From contig JAHBSM010000005.1 of the NCBI GenBank assembly GCA_019639115.1, positions 124,001 to 188,000 of the forward strand: 64,000 nucleotides of DNA, read 5' to 3'. Each line of letters begins with the position of its first letter. Within the stretch, counting starts at the first letter, position 1. Shown piece after piece: positions 45,240 through 54,512 of this stretch. The position numbers and the translations under genes were made by a program. The notes beneath the pieces were generated by a model. That model saw nothing but the letters and a program-made list of their open reading frames with translations. It was not told where the DNA came from and did no database searches. This stretch comes from Acidobacteriota bacterium (GTDB taxonomy: Bacteria > Acidobacteriota > Blastocatellia > Pyrinomonadales > Pyrinomonadaceae).

Positions 45240-46418
45240 ATGACAAGGAAACATTTATTCGCAATATTCATTTTGCTCGCGGCCGCAACCGCAGTCTCAG
45301 CACAACGTCCGGGGATGCCCGGCCCGCCGCCGGGTGTGCCGCCGATGGACCGCCGAGGACCTGACGGAGGCCCCGGGGATTGGCTCAAAGCCGTTGACAC
45401 GAACGGCGACGGCCGTCTTGACCGCGCAGAACTCGAGGCCGCGATCGACGATACATTTCGCGGACTCGATCGCGACGGAATAGGAACGGTGGAGCTAGCG
45501 CGTCCGGAAATGCCTGTGGAGCGGATGCCGGGCGAACGCCGCGAAGGCGACCACCAAATGATGAAACGGTTGCCGCTGCCGCCATTCTTCTTTGACAACT
45601 CGGGCACTGAAGGGCCGATCGACAAGGCGAAATTCGCAGATATCGTGCGGAAGGCCTTCGCCAGATTCGACACGAACGGCGACGGAGCACTCGACAGGTC
45701 AGAGATCGAAAGGATCGGACCACGAGCCCCACGTGCTCCCGGCAGGCCTGACGGCCCGCCGCCGAATGTTGAGTTCCTTTCAGCGGAACTTCGATTTGGC
45801 GACAAGCTTGTCGCGGGAAAACCCTTCTCCGCCGAGATCGAGATCTCGGACACAAAGCGGCTGTTTGACGGAACGACCGTTCAAAAGAAACGCAGCGGAG
45901 CACAATATCGTGATTCGGCAGGGCGAACCCGTCGCGAAATGCCGCTCGAGATCGGCGGCCTCGTTTCAGGCAGCGGCGACGGAAAGCCGCAACTGCTGGT
46001 ATTCATAAATGACTTCGGAGCAAAAGCCCGCTATTTTCTCGACGCTAACAGCAAGGTCGCACGAAAACATCCGCTTGCAGCCTCCGAACCCCAAGAGCCC
46101 GCACTGCCGCCGGGCGCCCAAAAGGAATCGCTCGGGCAGCGTGTCATCGAGGGCATCGCTTGCGAAGGAACACGGATCACTGTCGATATACCGTTCAGCG
46201 ACGGCGGCAAAACTCTGAAAGCTGTTACCGAGACATGGTATTCGCCGGAACTCGACGTGATCGTGCTGGCCAAACACACAGACCCGATCGTCGGTGAGCA
46301 CATATTCAGGCTCACGAACATAGTCAAAGGCGAGCCCCAGGCTGACCTTTTCGTTGTACCCGCCGGCTACAAGATAGAATCTCGCGGCGACGGCCCGAAA
46401 GGCGTCAAAAGGGATTGA
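45240..46418 (+). CDS. Secreted EF-hand protein
   Basis: GGAGG lies 8 nt before ATG 45240, so a TTG at 45234 is not preferred; the product has 392 residues. A signal peptide (KHLFAIFILLAAATAVSAQ) leads to a proline-rich stretch and then calcium-binding loops: DTNGDGRLDRAEL near residue 54 and DTNGDGALDRSEI near residue 145 are canonical EF-hand loops. A third (DRDGIGTVE) is degenerate. The C-terminal half (about 170-392) is a beta-rich domain without a recognised family, with TETWYSPELDVIVLAKHTDP. It may sense calcium outside the membrane. Its stop overlaps the start region of the sigma gene. Confidence 0.8.
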   Translation: MTRKHLFAIFILLAAATAVSAQRPGMPGPPPGVPPMDRRGPDGGPGDWLKAVDTNGDGRLDRAELEAAIDDTFRGLDRDGIGTVELARPEMPVERMPGERREGDHQMMKRLPLPPFFFDNSGTEGPIDKAKFADIVRKAFARFDTNGDGALDRSEIERIGPRAPRAPGRPDGPPPNVEFLSAELRFGDKLVAGKPFSAEIEISDTKRLFDGTTVQKKRSGAQYRDSAGRTRREMPLEIGGLVSGSGDGKPQLLVFINDFGAKARYFLDANSKVARKHPLAASEPQEPALPPGAQKESLGQRVIEGIACEGTRITVDIPFSDGGKTLKAVTETWYSPELDVIVLAKHTDPIVGEHIFRLTNIVKGEPQADLFVVPAGYKIESRGDGPKGVKRD

Positions 46419-47086
46419 TCGAGTTGTCGATTTCGCAAATTGCGTTAAAAATGCTCGAAGAGGCCTTCTACATCGATTTGGACGACATATCTAAGACACT
46501 CCGGAGCTATTCGGACCCAGATCCGGCGGTTGGCGATGACCAGCTTGTCGCCAGGACGCTCGCGGGCGACGAGGCCGCATTCGCGGAGATATTTGAAAGC
46601 CATAAGCGTCAGGTCGCGCGAACGATCGGCCGTATCTTCAATGACCCGTCTGACGTGGAAGAATATCTTCAGCAGACGTTTACTAAGGCGTATTTTTCTC
46701 TTAAAAGCTACAAGGGAGGAAACGAAGGGTCGCTTGCGGCCTGGCTTCTGCGTATAGCGGTCAACCTTTGTTACGACGGCCTCAGGAAAAAGAAACGCCG
46801 CGCCGAAGCGCTCTTTTCGGATTCTGAGACCGAGGAAGGCGGACAGATCGAGATAGCATCGTCCGACCAGCCTGTCGAGAAAAAGCTTGCAACGGCCCAG
46901 CTCGCGGAACGGGTCTTGTCCTCATTGGACGAGCGCGACAGGATAGCCATGACGCTGGTCTATTCGGAGCAGCGTCCGCTTGAAGAGGTTGCTGAGATCA
47001 TGGGTATCTCCACCAGCAATCTAAAATCCCGGCTCTTTCGCAGCAGGAATTTCATAAAAGGAAGATTTGGCCATTTATTTCGTTAG
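46415..47086 (+). CDS. ECF-type RNA polymerase sigma factor
   Basis: Reading from TTG 46415 gives 223 residues; the first standard start is ATG 46451. Region 2 includes AFAEIFESHKRQVARTIGRIF, VEEYLQQTFTKAYFSLKSY and AWLLRIAVNLCYDGLR. Region 4 has VAEIMGISTSNLKSRLFRSRNF. Two segments separate them (an acidic linker DSETEEGGQIEI). It is last in the unit behind the candidate ECF promoter at 44493 and precedes the cytochrome peroxidase gene by 21 bp. The reversed order, with the membrane protein gene first, is unusual. Confidence 0.9.
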   Translation: MIELSISQIALKMLEEAFYIDLDDISKTLRSYSDPDPAVGDDQLVARTLAGDEAAFAEIFESHKRQVARTIGRIFNDPSDVEEYLQQTFTKAYFSLKSYKGGNEGSLAAWLLRIAVNLCYDGLRKKKRRAEALFSDSETEEGGQIEIASSDQPVEKKLATAQLAERVLSSLDERDRIAMTLVYSEQRPLEEVAEIMGISTSNLKSRLFRSRNFIKGRFGHLFR

Positions 47087-47107
47087 TTGCTATTGTTTGA
47101 GGGCAAA

Positions 47108-49900
47108 ATGAGGAACATCAAAATATTACTGTGTCTCGGGTTCACGATGTTGGCTGTCGTTTCATTAATGTCTCGCGGTACCCGAGTAAGCAGTCAGACC
47201 GGCGGATCACCGCTCAGTGCTCCAACCGGCGTGACAGCGAGCGACGGCGTTTATAACAACAAAGTCACTGTTTGGTGGGACACTATCCGCGGTGCAACGA
47301 CCTATAGGATATTCAGAAACACGATCAACGATAGCTCGTCAGCAACAGCACTAGGAACCAGCGTATCCAACACCTTTTTCGATACAACGGCCCCGCAGGG
47401 CCAGACATTCTACTATTGGGTGAGGGCTGAGAACGGTTCTGCCGTCAGCAGTTTGAGCACCGCCGACACGGGCGTAAGAGCTAACGGTACGCAGACCGGC
47501 CCGCTTCTGCCGCTGGAACCGCCACCCGGAACACCGGCGGCCAACCCGATCACAGCGACCAAAACGTATCTAGGCAAGGCTTTATTCTGGGACGAACAAC
47601 TATCATCGACGCGAACGGTCTCATGCGGCACATGCCATCATCTTTCGACCGGAGGCGTCGACCTTCGGTCTGCCGGAAGCCCGACCGGGCATATAAATCC
47701 GGGCCCCGACAACCTCTTCGGCACGCCGGATGATATCCGCGGATCGTCGGGTATCCCATCGACGAATCCCGATGGAACCTACATGAGCATTGCCGGTTAT
47801 GGGCTCAATGATCAAGTCACCGGCAGACGTTCGGTCCCGGCGGTGAACGCCGCGTATTTCCCCGAGCTATTTTGGGACGGACGAGCTAACGGCGTGTTCC
47901 GCGATCCGATAACAAATGCGATCATCTACAATGCCGGCGGAGCTCTGGAGAGCCAGGCTGCGGGCCCGCCAGTCAATTCGACCGAAATGGCTCACGGCGG
48001 CCGCAACTGGACCGATATCGCGGTTCGTGTGAGCGGTTCGAAGCCCCTGGCCCTTGTTCCGTCGATGCCGACGGCATTATCTACATGGATCGGCGGCAGA
48101 ACGTATCCTGAGCTTTTCGATGAAGCTTTTGGTACCCCGGACGTGACGCCTGCCCGGATAATAATGGCGATCGCGACATACGAGCGCACGCTGTACAGCG
48201 ATCAGACGAAGATCGATCTCGATGCGCAGGGCATCCAGGCGCTCAACGCACAAGAACAACGCGGGCGAAATGCGTTCAATGCATCGAGTTGCGCCGTCTG
48301 CCACGCTGGCAACCTATTCACCGACAATTCCTTCAGGTATATCGGAGTTCGTCCGCAGAATGAGGACACCGGCCGATCTCAGGTAACCGGCAACAATCAG
48401 AATACGGGCGAGTTCCGGGTTCCGAGCTTGAGGAATGCTGCACTTCGGGGCACATTTTTTCATAACGGCAACTTCACGACGCTGAATCAGGTCGTGGCGT
48501 TCTATAACCGCGGCGGGGATTTCAACGGGCCGAATAAGCCCAATAATCTGATACGTCCGCTAGGTTTGAACGCCGGTGCCCAGGCCGACATAGTTGCGTT
48601 CATTCAAGCAATGACAGATCCCCGCGTGGCAAACGAGACCGGTCCTTTTGATCGGCCGACACTCTACATGGAGTCGAATCGCGTGCCCGCCATCACGGGT
48701 ACAGGCCGAGCCGGTTCCGGCAACGTTGTGCCGCAGATCAAGGCGATCTCACCACCGCTCGCCGGAAATCCAAATTTCACAGTATCGGTGAATAGTGCGC
48801 TGGGTAATGCCAACGCCGTGCTTGTCATCGACGAAACCGATCCGGGGACGCCGGCCTCGATCCCGGCGACCGGTTCGCTCGCCAGGGTAACAGCGGTGAC
48901 CCAAAATACGGGCGCCGGCAACGGTTGGGCCTCGATAAGCCTGCCGATACCTGCAACTGCGAACGTGGTCGGCCGCACATTCTTTGCACGCTGGTATATA
49001 ACTGACCCTGCCGCGGCGAATGGATTCTCCGTAAGCCAGGCAGCGAGGTTCACTGTATTCGGCGAGGCTTCTGCACCGTCGCGGGCGAAATTCGTTGACT
49101 TCGATGGTGACTCGAAGACGGATATCTCGGTCTTCCGGCCCGCTGAGGGTGCGTGGTACATCCTCCGCAGCGGCGACAACGTTGTGACGGCTTCGCAATT
49201 CGGGGTAGCAACGGACAAATTGGTCCCGGCCGACTACGACGGTGATGGAAAGTCTGACGTGGCGGTGTATCGAAACGGCACCTGGTTCATCCAGCGTTCA
49301 CGTGATGGATTCGCGGTGGTCAACTTTGGTCTGGCGACAGACATCCCCCAGCCGGGCGACTTTGACGGTGACGGAAAGGCCGATCCGGCCGTTTATCGTC
49401 CGTCGGACGGTACCTGGTACATCATGCAAAGCCGCGACGGTTTCCTGGCGGTTCAATTCGGCGTCTCAACCGATAAACCGGTCGCTGCGGACTTCGACGG
49501 CGACGGCCGTACAGATCAGGCCGTTTACCGCAACGGTATCTGGTACCTTAACCGAAGCCGAGATGGATTCTATGCGGCTCAATTCGGGTTGTCGGACGAC
49601 CTTCCGGTCGTTGGTGACTACGATGGCGATGGTAGATCTGATATGGCCGTCTTTCGACCATCGACAGGGACCTGGTTCGCTATGAGAAGCTCTGCCCAAA
49701 ATTATTTCGGGATCGGTTTTGGCCTCTCGACAGACCTCCCGGCTCCGGGCGATTACGACGGCGACGGAGCCAGCGACCTCGCAGTGTTCCGTAATGACGG
49801 AGGGATGTGGTTCCTTTTGAATCCCGGATCGGGGAGCTTCAGGGCTCAGCAATTCGGAGCTTCGGGCGACAAACCTGCTCCAGGATACATCGTTCCTTAG
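47108..49900 (+). CDS. Di-heme cytochrome c peroxidase fused to FN3 and VCBS/FG-GAP repeats
   Basis: From ATG 47108 the product has 930 residues, about three times a normal bacterial cytochrome c peroxidase. After a membrane/signal segment it has an FN3 domain (APTGVTASDGVYNNKVTVWW to VSSLSTADTGV). The peroxidase (about 125-510) follows, with heme motifs CGTCH (DNA 47624-47638) and CAVCH (48290-48304), plus LRNAALRGTFFHNG. A Cu-oxidase-like or Ig-like segment (about 535-640) is next. The C-terminus is six VCBS/FG-GAP repeats of the form DxDGDGxxDxAVxR with calcium-binding loops. It is probably exported and bound at the surface. Redox partners are unknown. Confidence 0.88.
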   Translation: MRNIKILLCLGFTMLAVVSLMSRGTRVSSQTGGSPLSAPTGVTASDGVYNNKVTVWWDTIRGATTYRIFRNTINDSSSATALGTSVSNTFFDTTAPQGQTFYYWVRAENGSAVSSLSTADTGVRANGTQTGPLLPLEPPPGTPAANPITATKTYLGKALFWDEQLSSTRTVSCGTCHHLSTGGVDLRSAGSPTGHINPGPDNLFGTPDDIRGSSGIPSTNPDGTYMSIAGYGLNDQVTGRRSVPAVNAAYFPELFWDGRANGVFRDPITNAIIYNAGGALESQAAGPPVNSTEMAHGGRNWTDIAVRVSGSKPLALVPSMPTALSTWIGGRTYPELFDEAFGTPDVTPARIIMAIATYERTLYSDQTKIDLDAQGIQALNAQEQRGRNAFNASSCAVCHAGNLFTDNSFRYIGVRPQNEDTGRSQVTGNNQNTGEFRVPSLRNAALRGTFFHNGNFTTLNQVVAFYNRGGDFNGPNKPNNLIRPLGLNAGAQADIVAFIQAMTDPRVANETGPFDRPTLYMESNRVPAITGTGRAGSGNVVPQIKAISPPLAGNPNFTVSVNSALGNANAVLVIDETDPGTPASIPATGSLARVTAVTQNTGAGNGWASISLPIPATANVVGRTFFARWYITDPAAANGFSVSQAARFTVFGEASAPSRAKFVDFDGDSKTDISVFRPAEGAWYILRSGDNVVTASQFGVATDKLVPADYDGDGKSDVAVYRNGTWFIQRSRDGFAVVNFGLATDIPQPGDFDGDGKADPAVYRPSDGTWYIMQSRDGFLAVQFGVSTDKPVAADFDGDGRTDQAVYRNGIWYLNRSRDGFYAAQFGLSDDLPVVGDYDGDGRSDMAVFRPSTGTWFAMRSSAQNYFGIGFGLSTDLPAPGDYDGDGASDLAVFRNDGGMWFLLNPGSGSFRAQQFGASGDKPAPGYIVP

Positions 49901-49928
49901 GCACGCCGGGATCGATCGCTGGAAAAAT

Positions 49929-49955
49929 GGCCGGGAACCTTTCTAGGGCCCGGCC
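49929..49955. terminator. Bidirectional terminator between the peroxidase gene and rsmA
   Basis: GGCCGGG and CCCGGCC pair around a 13-nt loop. The plus strand is followed by TTTCCCTTT and the minus strand by ATTTTTCC. It overlaps the rsmA stop codon and can serve both convergent genes. Confidence 0.7.
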
Positions 49956-50725
49956 TTTCCCTTTAGCGCGTGATATAAATGCTCCCATTCAATTAGTTCA
50001 AGCGACTCCGCCCGCCGGCTTGTGTCGATCGCACTTGAGACCTTTGCTAACTGGTACCCGGCTTTAAGATTGTTCCCGAGCGTCTTACGCTTTTGCGCGA
50101 ACGCTGCCGCAAGCAGGATTCGAAAACCCGGCTCATCCCCGAAATTCGCCGGTCGTGGCTGCAAGTTCAGGACCGTGCTCCAAACCTTAGGTTGCGGCCT
50201 AAACGCAGCGGGCGGCAGATCAATGATCCTTTCGATATCGAAAGCAAGCTGAGCCACGATCGTCATTAGCCCGCGATCCGAACCGACCGGAGCCGTTATG
50301 CGATCGGCCACTTCCCTTTGAAACATTAGGATCATGCGGTCGATCCCGTCCCTTTCAACAGCGAGTTTGGTCAGGATCGGAGTCGAAATGTTATACGGAA
50401 GATTTCCGATGATCTTGTTCACGCCCAAGGCCGCGATCTCAAACGAAGGATCGAGAACATCCGCAGATATCAGATCGAATCCCGGTTGATCGTGAAACTT
50501 ATTTCGAAGGGGCAGATCGAGATCACGGTCGATCTCAACTGCAGAGATGCGCGCCACCGAACGAAGCAGAATCTCAGTCAGGGCTCCCGTACCGGGGCCG
50601 ATCTCAAGCACTTTATCCAAAGGGTTCGGGGCCAGAGCTCGGATTATGGACGTGATAGCATCAGTATCGGTAAGGAAGTTTTGCCCAAATCTTTTCTTCG
50701 GGCTGTGATGCTTTTCGGAGGGCAT
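49943..50725 (-). CDS. rsmA: 16S rRNA dimethyladenosine transferase
   Basis: From ATG 50725 (MPSEKHHSPKKRFGQNFLTD) the enzyme has 260 residues; the 22 codons upstream overlap the region of the divergent gene and are not family-like. It dimethylates two adjacent adenosines near the 3' end of 16S rRNA using SAM. Motifs: KKRFGQNFLTDTDAI, VLEIGPGTGALTEILL, and the catalytic NLPYNISTPIL. GGAGGG precedes the gene in inverse orientation. It is divergent from the DUF1800 gene and convergent with the peroxidase gene. Confidence 0.96.
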   Translation of the reverse strand: MPSEKHHSPKKRFGQNFLTDTDAITSIIRALAPNPLDKVLEIGPGTGALTEILLRSVARISAVEIDRDLDLPLRNKFHDQPGFDLISADVLDPSFEIAALGVNKIIGNLPYNISTPILTKLAVERDGIDRMILMFQREVADRITAPVGSDRGLMTIVAQLAFDIERIIDLPPAAFRPQPKVWSTVLNLQPRPANFGDEPGFRILLAAAFAQKRKTLGNNLKAGYQLAKVSSAIDTSRRAESLELIEWEHLYHALKGKAGP

Positions 50726-50857
50726 AAATGGCGTCGCTAGGTCCCGATGAGATTTGATCGTATACGAATTAGCGTTGCGTATCTGAGGCATTTAGCATAT
50801 AACCTAACGAGACCATTCGTAAACCACCACAAACGCTTGAAGATTGAGGATTCGTGT

Positions 50858-53017
50858 ATGAGTTCGTGTATGAGAAGGCTCGTCATTTGTTTCACATCGG
50901 CCGTGTTCGTGATCGCCGCCGTTGGGTCAGCGGTGTTTGGACAGGAGGATCCCGATCCCAATTCACCCGCGCCTCGACTCTTATCTTCGATGGACAAGAC
51001 GAGGCTCCTAGCCATTCGTCCACAGTCCGCGGGCCCGGAACTACCTGCTACGGGTGACGCGGTCTTTGATGTCGGCGGCGAAATGGTGGTTTATGTTGAA
51101 AATATTCCGCGTACTTCGCCCGACGGGGCAAATGCATTTCGTGCCTACCTCACGCAATCTGACGGCCGGATCTACGAGCTATACACGACATCATTTCGAC
51201 GGCTGAAAAGCGGTGTGGCGGCTATCGGGATCAGGATCAGGGATGTGTATGGCTATCGCGGACAGCCAAAACCGATTGGCGACTCGCTGTTATCGATCGT
51301 CTGGCGCGGCAATGTAAGCAACTATCTAAAAGTTGGGATCGGCACTACCGGCGGACGGATCCGCATACCTGAGGCGGCGGCCACACGCGTCAACGACGGC
51401 GGCGCCGAATATGTAGGCTATCGATGGTCAGGAGACCGCATAAGATTTCTTGAGCAGGCTACGTTTGGGCCGTCACCAGCGGAAGACGAGAGGATCCGGC
51501 GGATCGGCCTGAGAGCATGGCTGGCGGAGCAATTCAACGCTCCGTATCCGTACCTGCAAATGCCGAATCCGCCGCAGATGCCCACATCGATCCCGACGGA
51601 ATGCAGCCTTGCGGCCTTCCCTGCCTGCTACCGCGACCGTTATACGATGACGCCGCTCCAGTTGTGGTTCTTTCGCGAAGCGGCCTATGGTAACGCTCAG
51701 CTTCGTCATCGCGTAGCTTGGGCTTTGAGCCAGATCCTTGTGACGTCGGGCCTCGTGACCCAGCAGTCCAGTCACGCCATTGCTTACCATCGGATACTTC
51801 AGGACAATGCGTTCGGTAATTATAAAGACATACTCCGCAGCGTCACGCTGAGCCCGACAATGGGCAATTACCTCGACATGGCTCGGAGTACGAAGACGAA
51901 CCCAAATGAAAATTACCCGCGAGAGATCTTACAGCTATTTTCGATCGGGCTGTTCATGCTGGAACAGGACGGGCGGCTCCGTTTGGACGGCGACGGCCAT
52001 CCGATACCTACCTACGACCAGGACCTAATCAACGAATTCTCAAAGGTATTCACCGGGTGGTCTTTCAACAATACGGGACCGCATGCGACCCCGGGAACGG
52101 TCAATTACCTGGACCCGATGATCCTCTCGACCGCTAACCACGATCTCTCGGCCAAAACGCTGATGTCGTATCATGGCGCGTCGGTGACCTCGATACCGGC
52201 TTGTCAGAATTGCACGACCACTACCCAGATCCGTGACTACGCTGACGCTTCGCTTGATGCGGCGATCACGAACATATTTGAACATCCGAATGTCGGCCCG
52301 TACATATCGCGTTTGCTGATCCAGCATATGGTTACGAGCGATCCGTCGCCTGCATATGTTGAACATGTAGCCGCAGCCTTTAACGACAACGGGTCGGGCA
52401 TACGGGGCGATATGAAAGCCGTCGTCAGGGCTATCCTTCTGGATCCGGAAGCACGCGGTGATGTAAAGACGGCTCCTCGGTATGGAAAGCTGCGTGAACC
52501 GGTCCAGCTGATAACGAATCTGACTCGCATATTCCCTGCTCGGTCGTACGACGGTCAGGACCTCAGCGATGGAGCTCTAGGCTCTTGGGCAGCGGCGATG
52601 GGGCAGAATCCATTCAATTCCCCGAGTGTTTTCAACTATTTTTCGCCTAAGCACGTAGTTTCGGGTACGACAATTCTCGGGCCGGAGTTTGAATTGCTCA
52701 ACAGCGGGCTTGCGGTCAACCGGACCAACTTTCTGCATTTGCTTACCATCGACGGTATAACGCCGAATGCGACGGATTCGCTTCGCGGCACATCGCTTGA
52801 TCTGTCCGCCTACGCTGCCCTGGCAGCCGAAGATCCGACGGGCAATCTTCTGCTCGACACGCTCGACTACCGGATGATGCATCGGACAATGACGCAGCAG
52901 CAAAAAGGGTTGATACTGCAGGCGGTGAACGCCGTTGCAGCAACCGATCCACTCCGAAGGGCTAAGACCGCGGTCTATTTGATAGCCGCGTCCTCACAAT
53001 ATCAGGTGCAAAGATAA
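50858..53017 (+). CDS. DUF1800 domain secreted protein
   Basis: The ATG at 50858 has GAGGA 7 nt upstream and begins a signal peptide (MRRLVICFTSAVFVIAAVGSAVFGQ); a longer reading from 50747 is unlikely. The 719-residue product has an N-terminal beta-rich part (about 50-210) and then the DUF1800 domain, with RFLEQATFGPSPAEDERIRRIG, ALSQILVTSGLVTQQS, YPREILQLFSIGLFML and a typical C-terminus. DUF1800 proteins are paired with DUF1501 proteins in planctomycetes, acidobacteria and others; their function is unknown. The partner gene follows 4 bp later. Confidence 0.9.
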   Translation: MSSCMRRLVICFTSAVFVIAAVGSAVFGQEDPDPNSPAPRLLSSMDKTRLLAIRPQSAGPELPATGDAVFDVGGEMVVYVENIPRTSPDGANAFRAYLTQSDGRIYELYTTSFRRLKSGVAAIGIRIRDVYGYRGQPKPIGDSLLSIVWRGNVSNYLKVGIGTTGGRIRIPEAAATRVNDGGAEYVGYRWSGDRIRFLEQATFGPSPAEDERIRRIGLRAWLAEQFNAPYPYLQMPNPPQMPTSIPTECSLAAFPACYRDRYTMTPLQLWFFREAAYGNAQLRHRVAWALSQILVTSGLVTQQSSHAIAYHRILQDNAFGNYKDILRSVTLSPTMGNYLDMARSTKTNPNENYPREILQLFSIGLFMLEQDGRLRLDGDGHPIPTYDQDLINEFSKVFTGWSFNNTGPHATPGTVNYLDPMILSTANHDLSAKTLMSYHGASVTSIPACQNCTTTTQIRDYADASLDAAITNIFEHPNVGPYISRLLIQHMVTSDPSPAYVEHVAAAFNDNGSGIRGDMKAVVRAILLDPEARGDVKTAPRYGKLREPVQLITNLTRIFPARSYDGQDLSDGALGSWAAAMGQNPFNSPSVFNYFSPKHVVSGTTILGPEFELLNSGLAVNRTNFLHLLTIDGITPNATDSLRGTSLDLSAYAALAAEDPTGNLLLDTLDYRMMHRTMTQQQKGLILQAVNAVAATDPLRRAKTAVYLIAASSQYQVQR

Positions 53018-53021
53018 TCGT

Positions 53022-54512
53022 ATGCAAAACGACAGACGAGATTTCATTTGTAGATCGGCCAAGGCTCTGACGATGGCGTCGCTTGCGAGCGGCATGGGCG
53101 TATTTGGTCAAGTCACGGCACTCGCTCAGAAGGTGCCGTTCTCACGCGCAGCGGAAGTGCCCAATGACTATCGAGCGCTCGTTTGCATATTCCTCGGCGG
53201 CGGAAACGATGCAAACAACATGATCGTCCCGAATCATTCGGATGCGAACGTGTCGAACTACGCCGCATATGCGGCCGCGCGCGCACCTCAGGGATTAGCA
53301 CTGCCTCAGAGTTCACTTTTGCCGATCGATGTGCCGCGTATAGGTAATCTTACCTACGGCCTGCATCCAAGTTTTGGCCCGGTCACCGGCGGTATCAACA
53401 ATGGGCTGCACGGGCTTTGGGCACAGGGCAAACTTGCGTTCGTTACGAATATCGGCACGCTCGTGATGCCACTGACCCGACAGCAATATCAGACGAATTC
53501 CGGCCGTCGGCCGATGCAGTTGTTCTCTCATACTGATCAATCCAATCAGCAAATGAATGCTCGATCGGACGTGGTCGTGCTCTCTGGCTGGGGCGGCCGC
53601 ATAGCGGATCGAATGACAATTCCCGCAAACCCGCAACGACTGATACCGATGGTGAACTCCATAGCCGGAGCGCGCGTGTTCACAGTCGGCGAGGAACGCC
53701 AGCCTCTGGCGGTAGGTCCGGCTCCGACGCCGCTTAACAGCCTCCTGTCACTCTTAGGGTATAACGGCACGCCCGCAGCAAATGCACGTCTTGCGGCTTT
53801 GCAGGCCGGGATGGACCTCGCCGACGTAAATGACCTTGTCGGAGCTTCGAACGATGTTCACCGCGAGGCGATCCGTATCTCTACGACATTGAATCAGAGC
53901 GCCGAGGTGACTACGGCGTTCCCGAATACCGAGATCGGCAACCAGTTGAAGCAGATCGCCAGGATCATCAAGAACAGATCAACGCTGCAGATGAATCGCC
54001 AGATATTCTTCTGTGTTCTTGACGGATTTGATACCCACACCGCCCAATTGACGGGCCAGGGAACGCTGTTCTCACGGTTGAGCCAGGCATCGAGAGCATT
54101 TTTTGACGAGATGACGGCTCAGGGTATCGGGGATAAGGTCACGCAATTCACGCTTTCGGATTTTAACAGGACATTCAATCCCGGGGGCTCGGGTACTAAC
54201 GTCGGGAGCGACCATGCTTGGGCCGGGCACGCAATGGTCGTAGGCGGCGCCGTGGTCTCCTCTGACTTCTATGGAATGAATACAACGAACGGAACCCCGT
54301 TCCCGACCCTGGTCAATAATGGGCCGGACGATGCTGACGGCGGCGCCAACGCGCGGGGACGCTGGATACCAACGACATCTGTTGAGCAATACGCGGCGAC
54401 GCTATCGCGGTGGTTCGGACTATCCAATTCCGATCTTTCCTACGTTTATCCGAACCTCGAGAATTTCGCGAGCTCGGACCTTGGGTTCCTTATGCCGCCG
54501 GGTATCCGGTGA
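53022..54512 (+). CDS. DUF1501 domain protein with twin-arginine signal
   Basis: The 496-residue protein starts MQNDRRDFICRSAKALT, a twin-arginine motif followed by a hydrophobic segment, so it is probably exported folded by Tat. The body is a DUF1501/sulfatase-like fold: LVCIFLGGGNDANNMIVP, LHPSFGP, NIGTLVMP, and the C-terminal TLSDFNRTFNPGGSGTNVGSDHAWAGHAMVVGGAV. The metal ligands of the alkaline phosphatase-like fold are suggested by the D/H pattern (SDHAWAGH). It follows the DUF1800 gene by 4 bp. The stop overlaps ribD by 23 bp in convergent orientation. Confidence 0.9.
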   Translation: MQNDRRDFICRSAKALTMASLASGMGVFGQVTALAQKVPFSRAAEVPNDYRALVCIFLGGGNDANNMIVPNHSDANVSNYAAYAAARAPQGLALPQSSLLPIDVPRIGNLTYGLHPSFGPVTGGINNGLHGLWAQGKLAFVTNIGTLVMPLTRQQYQTNSGRRPMQLFSHTDQSNQQMNARSDVVVLSGWGGRIADRMTIPANPQRLIPMVNSIAGARVFTVGEERQPLAVGPAPTPLNSLLSLLGYNGTPAANARLAALQAGMDLADVNDLVGASNDVHREAIRISTTLNQSAEVTTAFPNTEIGNQLKQIARIIKNRSTLQMNRQIFFCVLDGFDTHTAQLTGQGTLFSRLSQASRAFFDEMTAQGIGDKVTQFTLSDFNRTFNPGGSGTNVGSDHAWAGHAMVVGGAVVSSDFYGMNTTNGTPFPTLVNNGPDDADGGANARGRWIPTTSVEQYAATLSRWFGLSNSDLSYVYPNLENFASSDLGFLMPPGIR

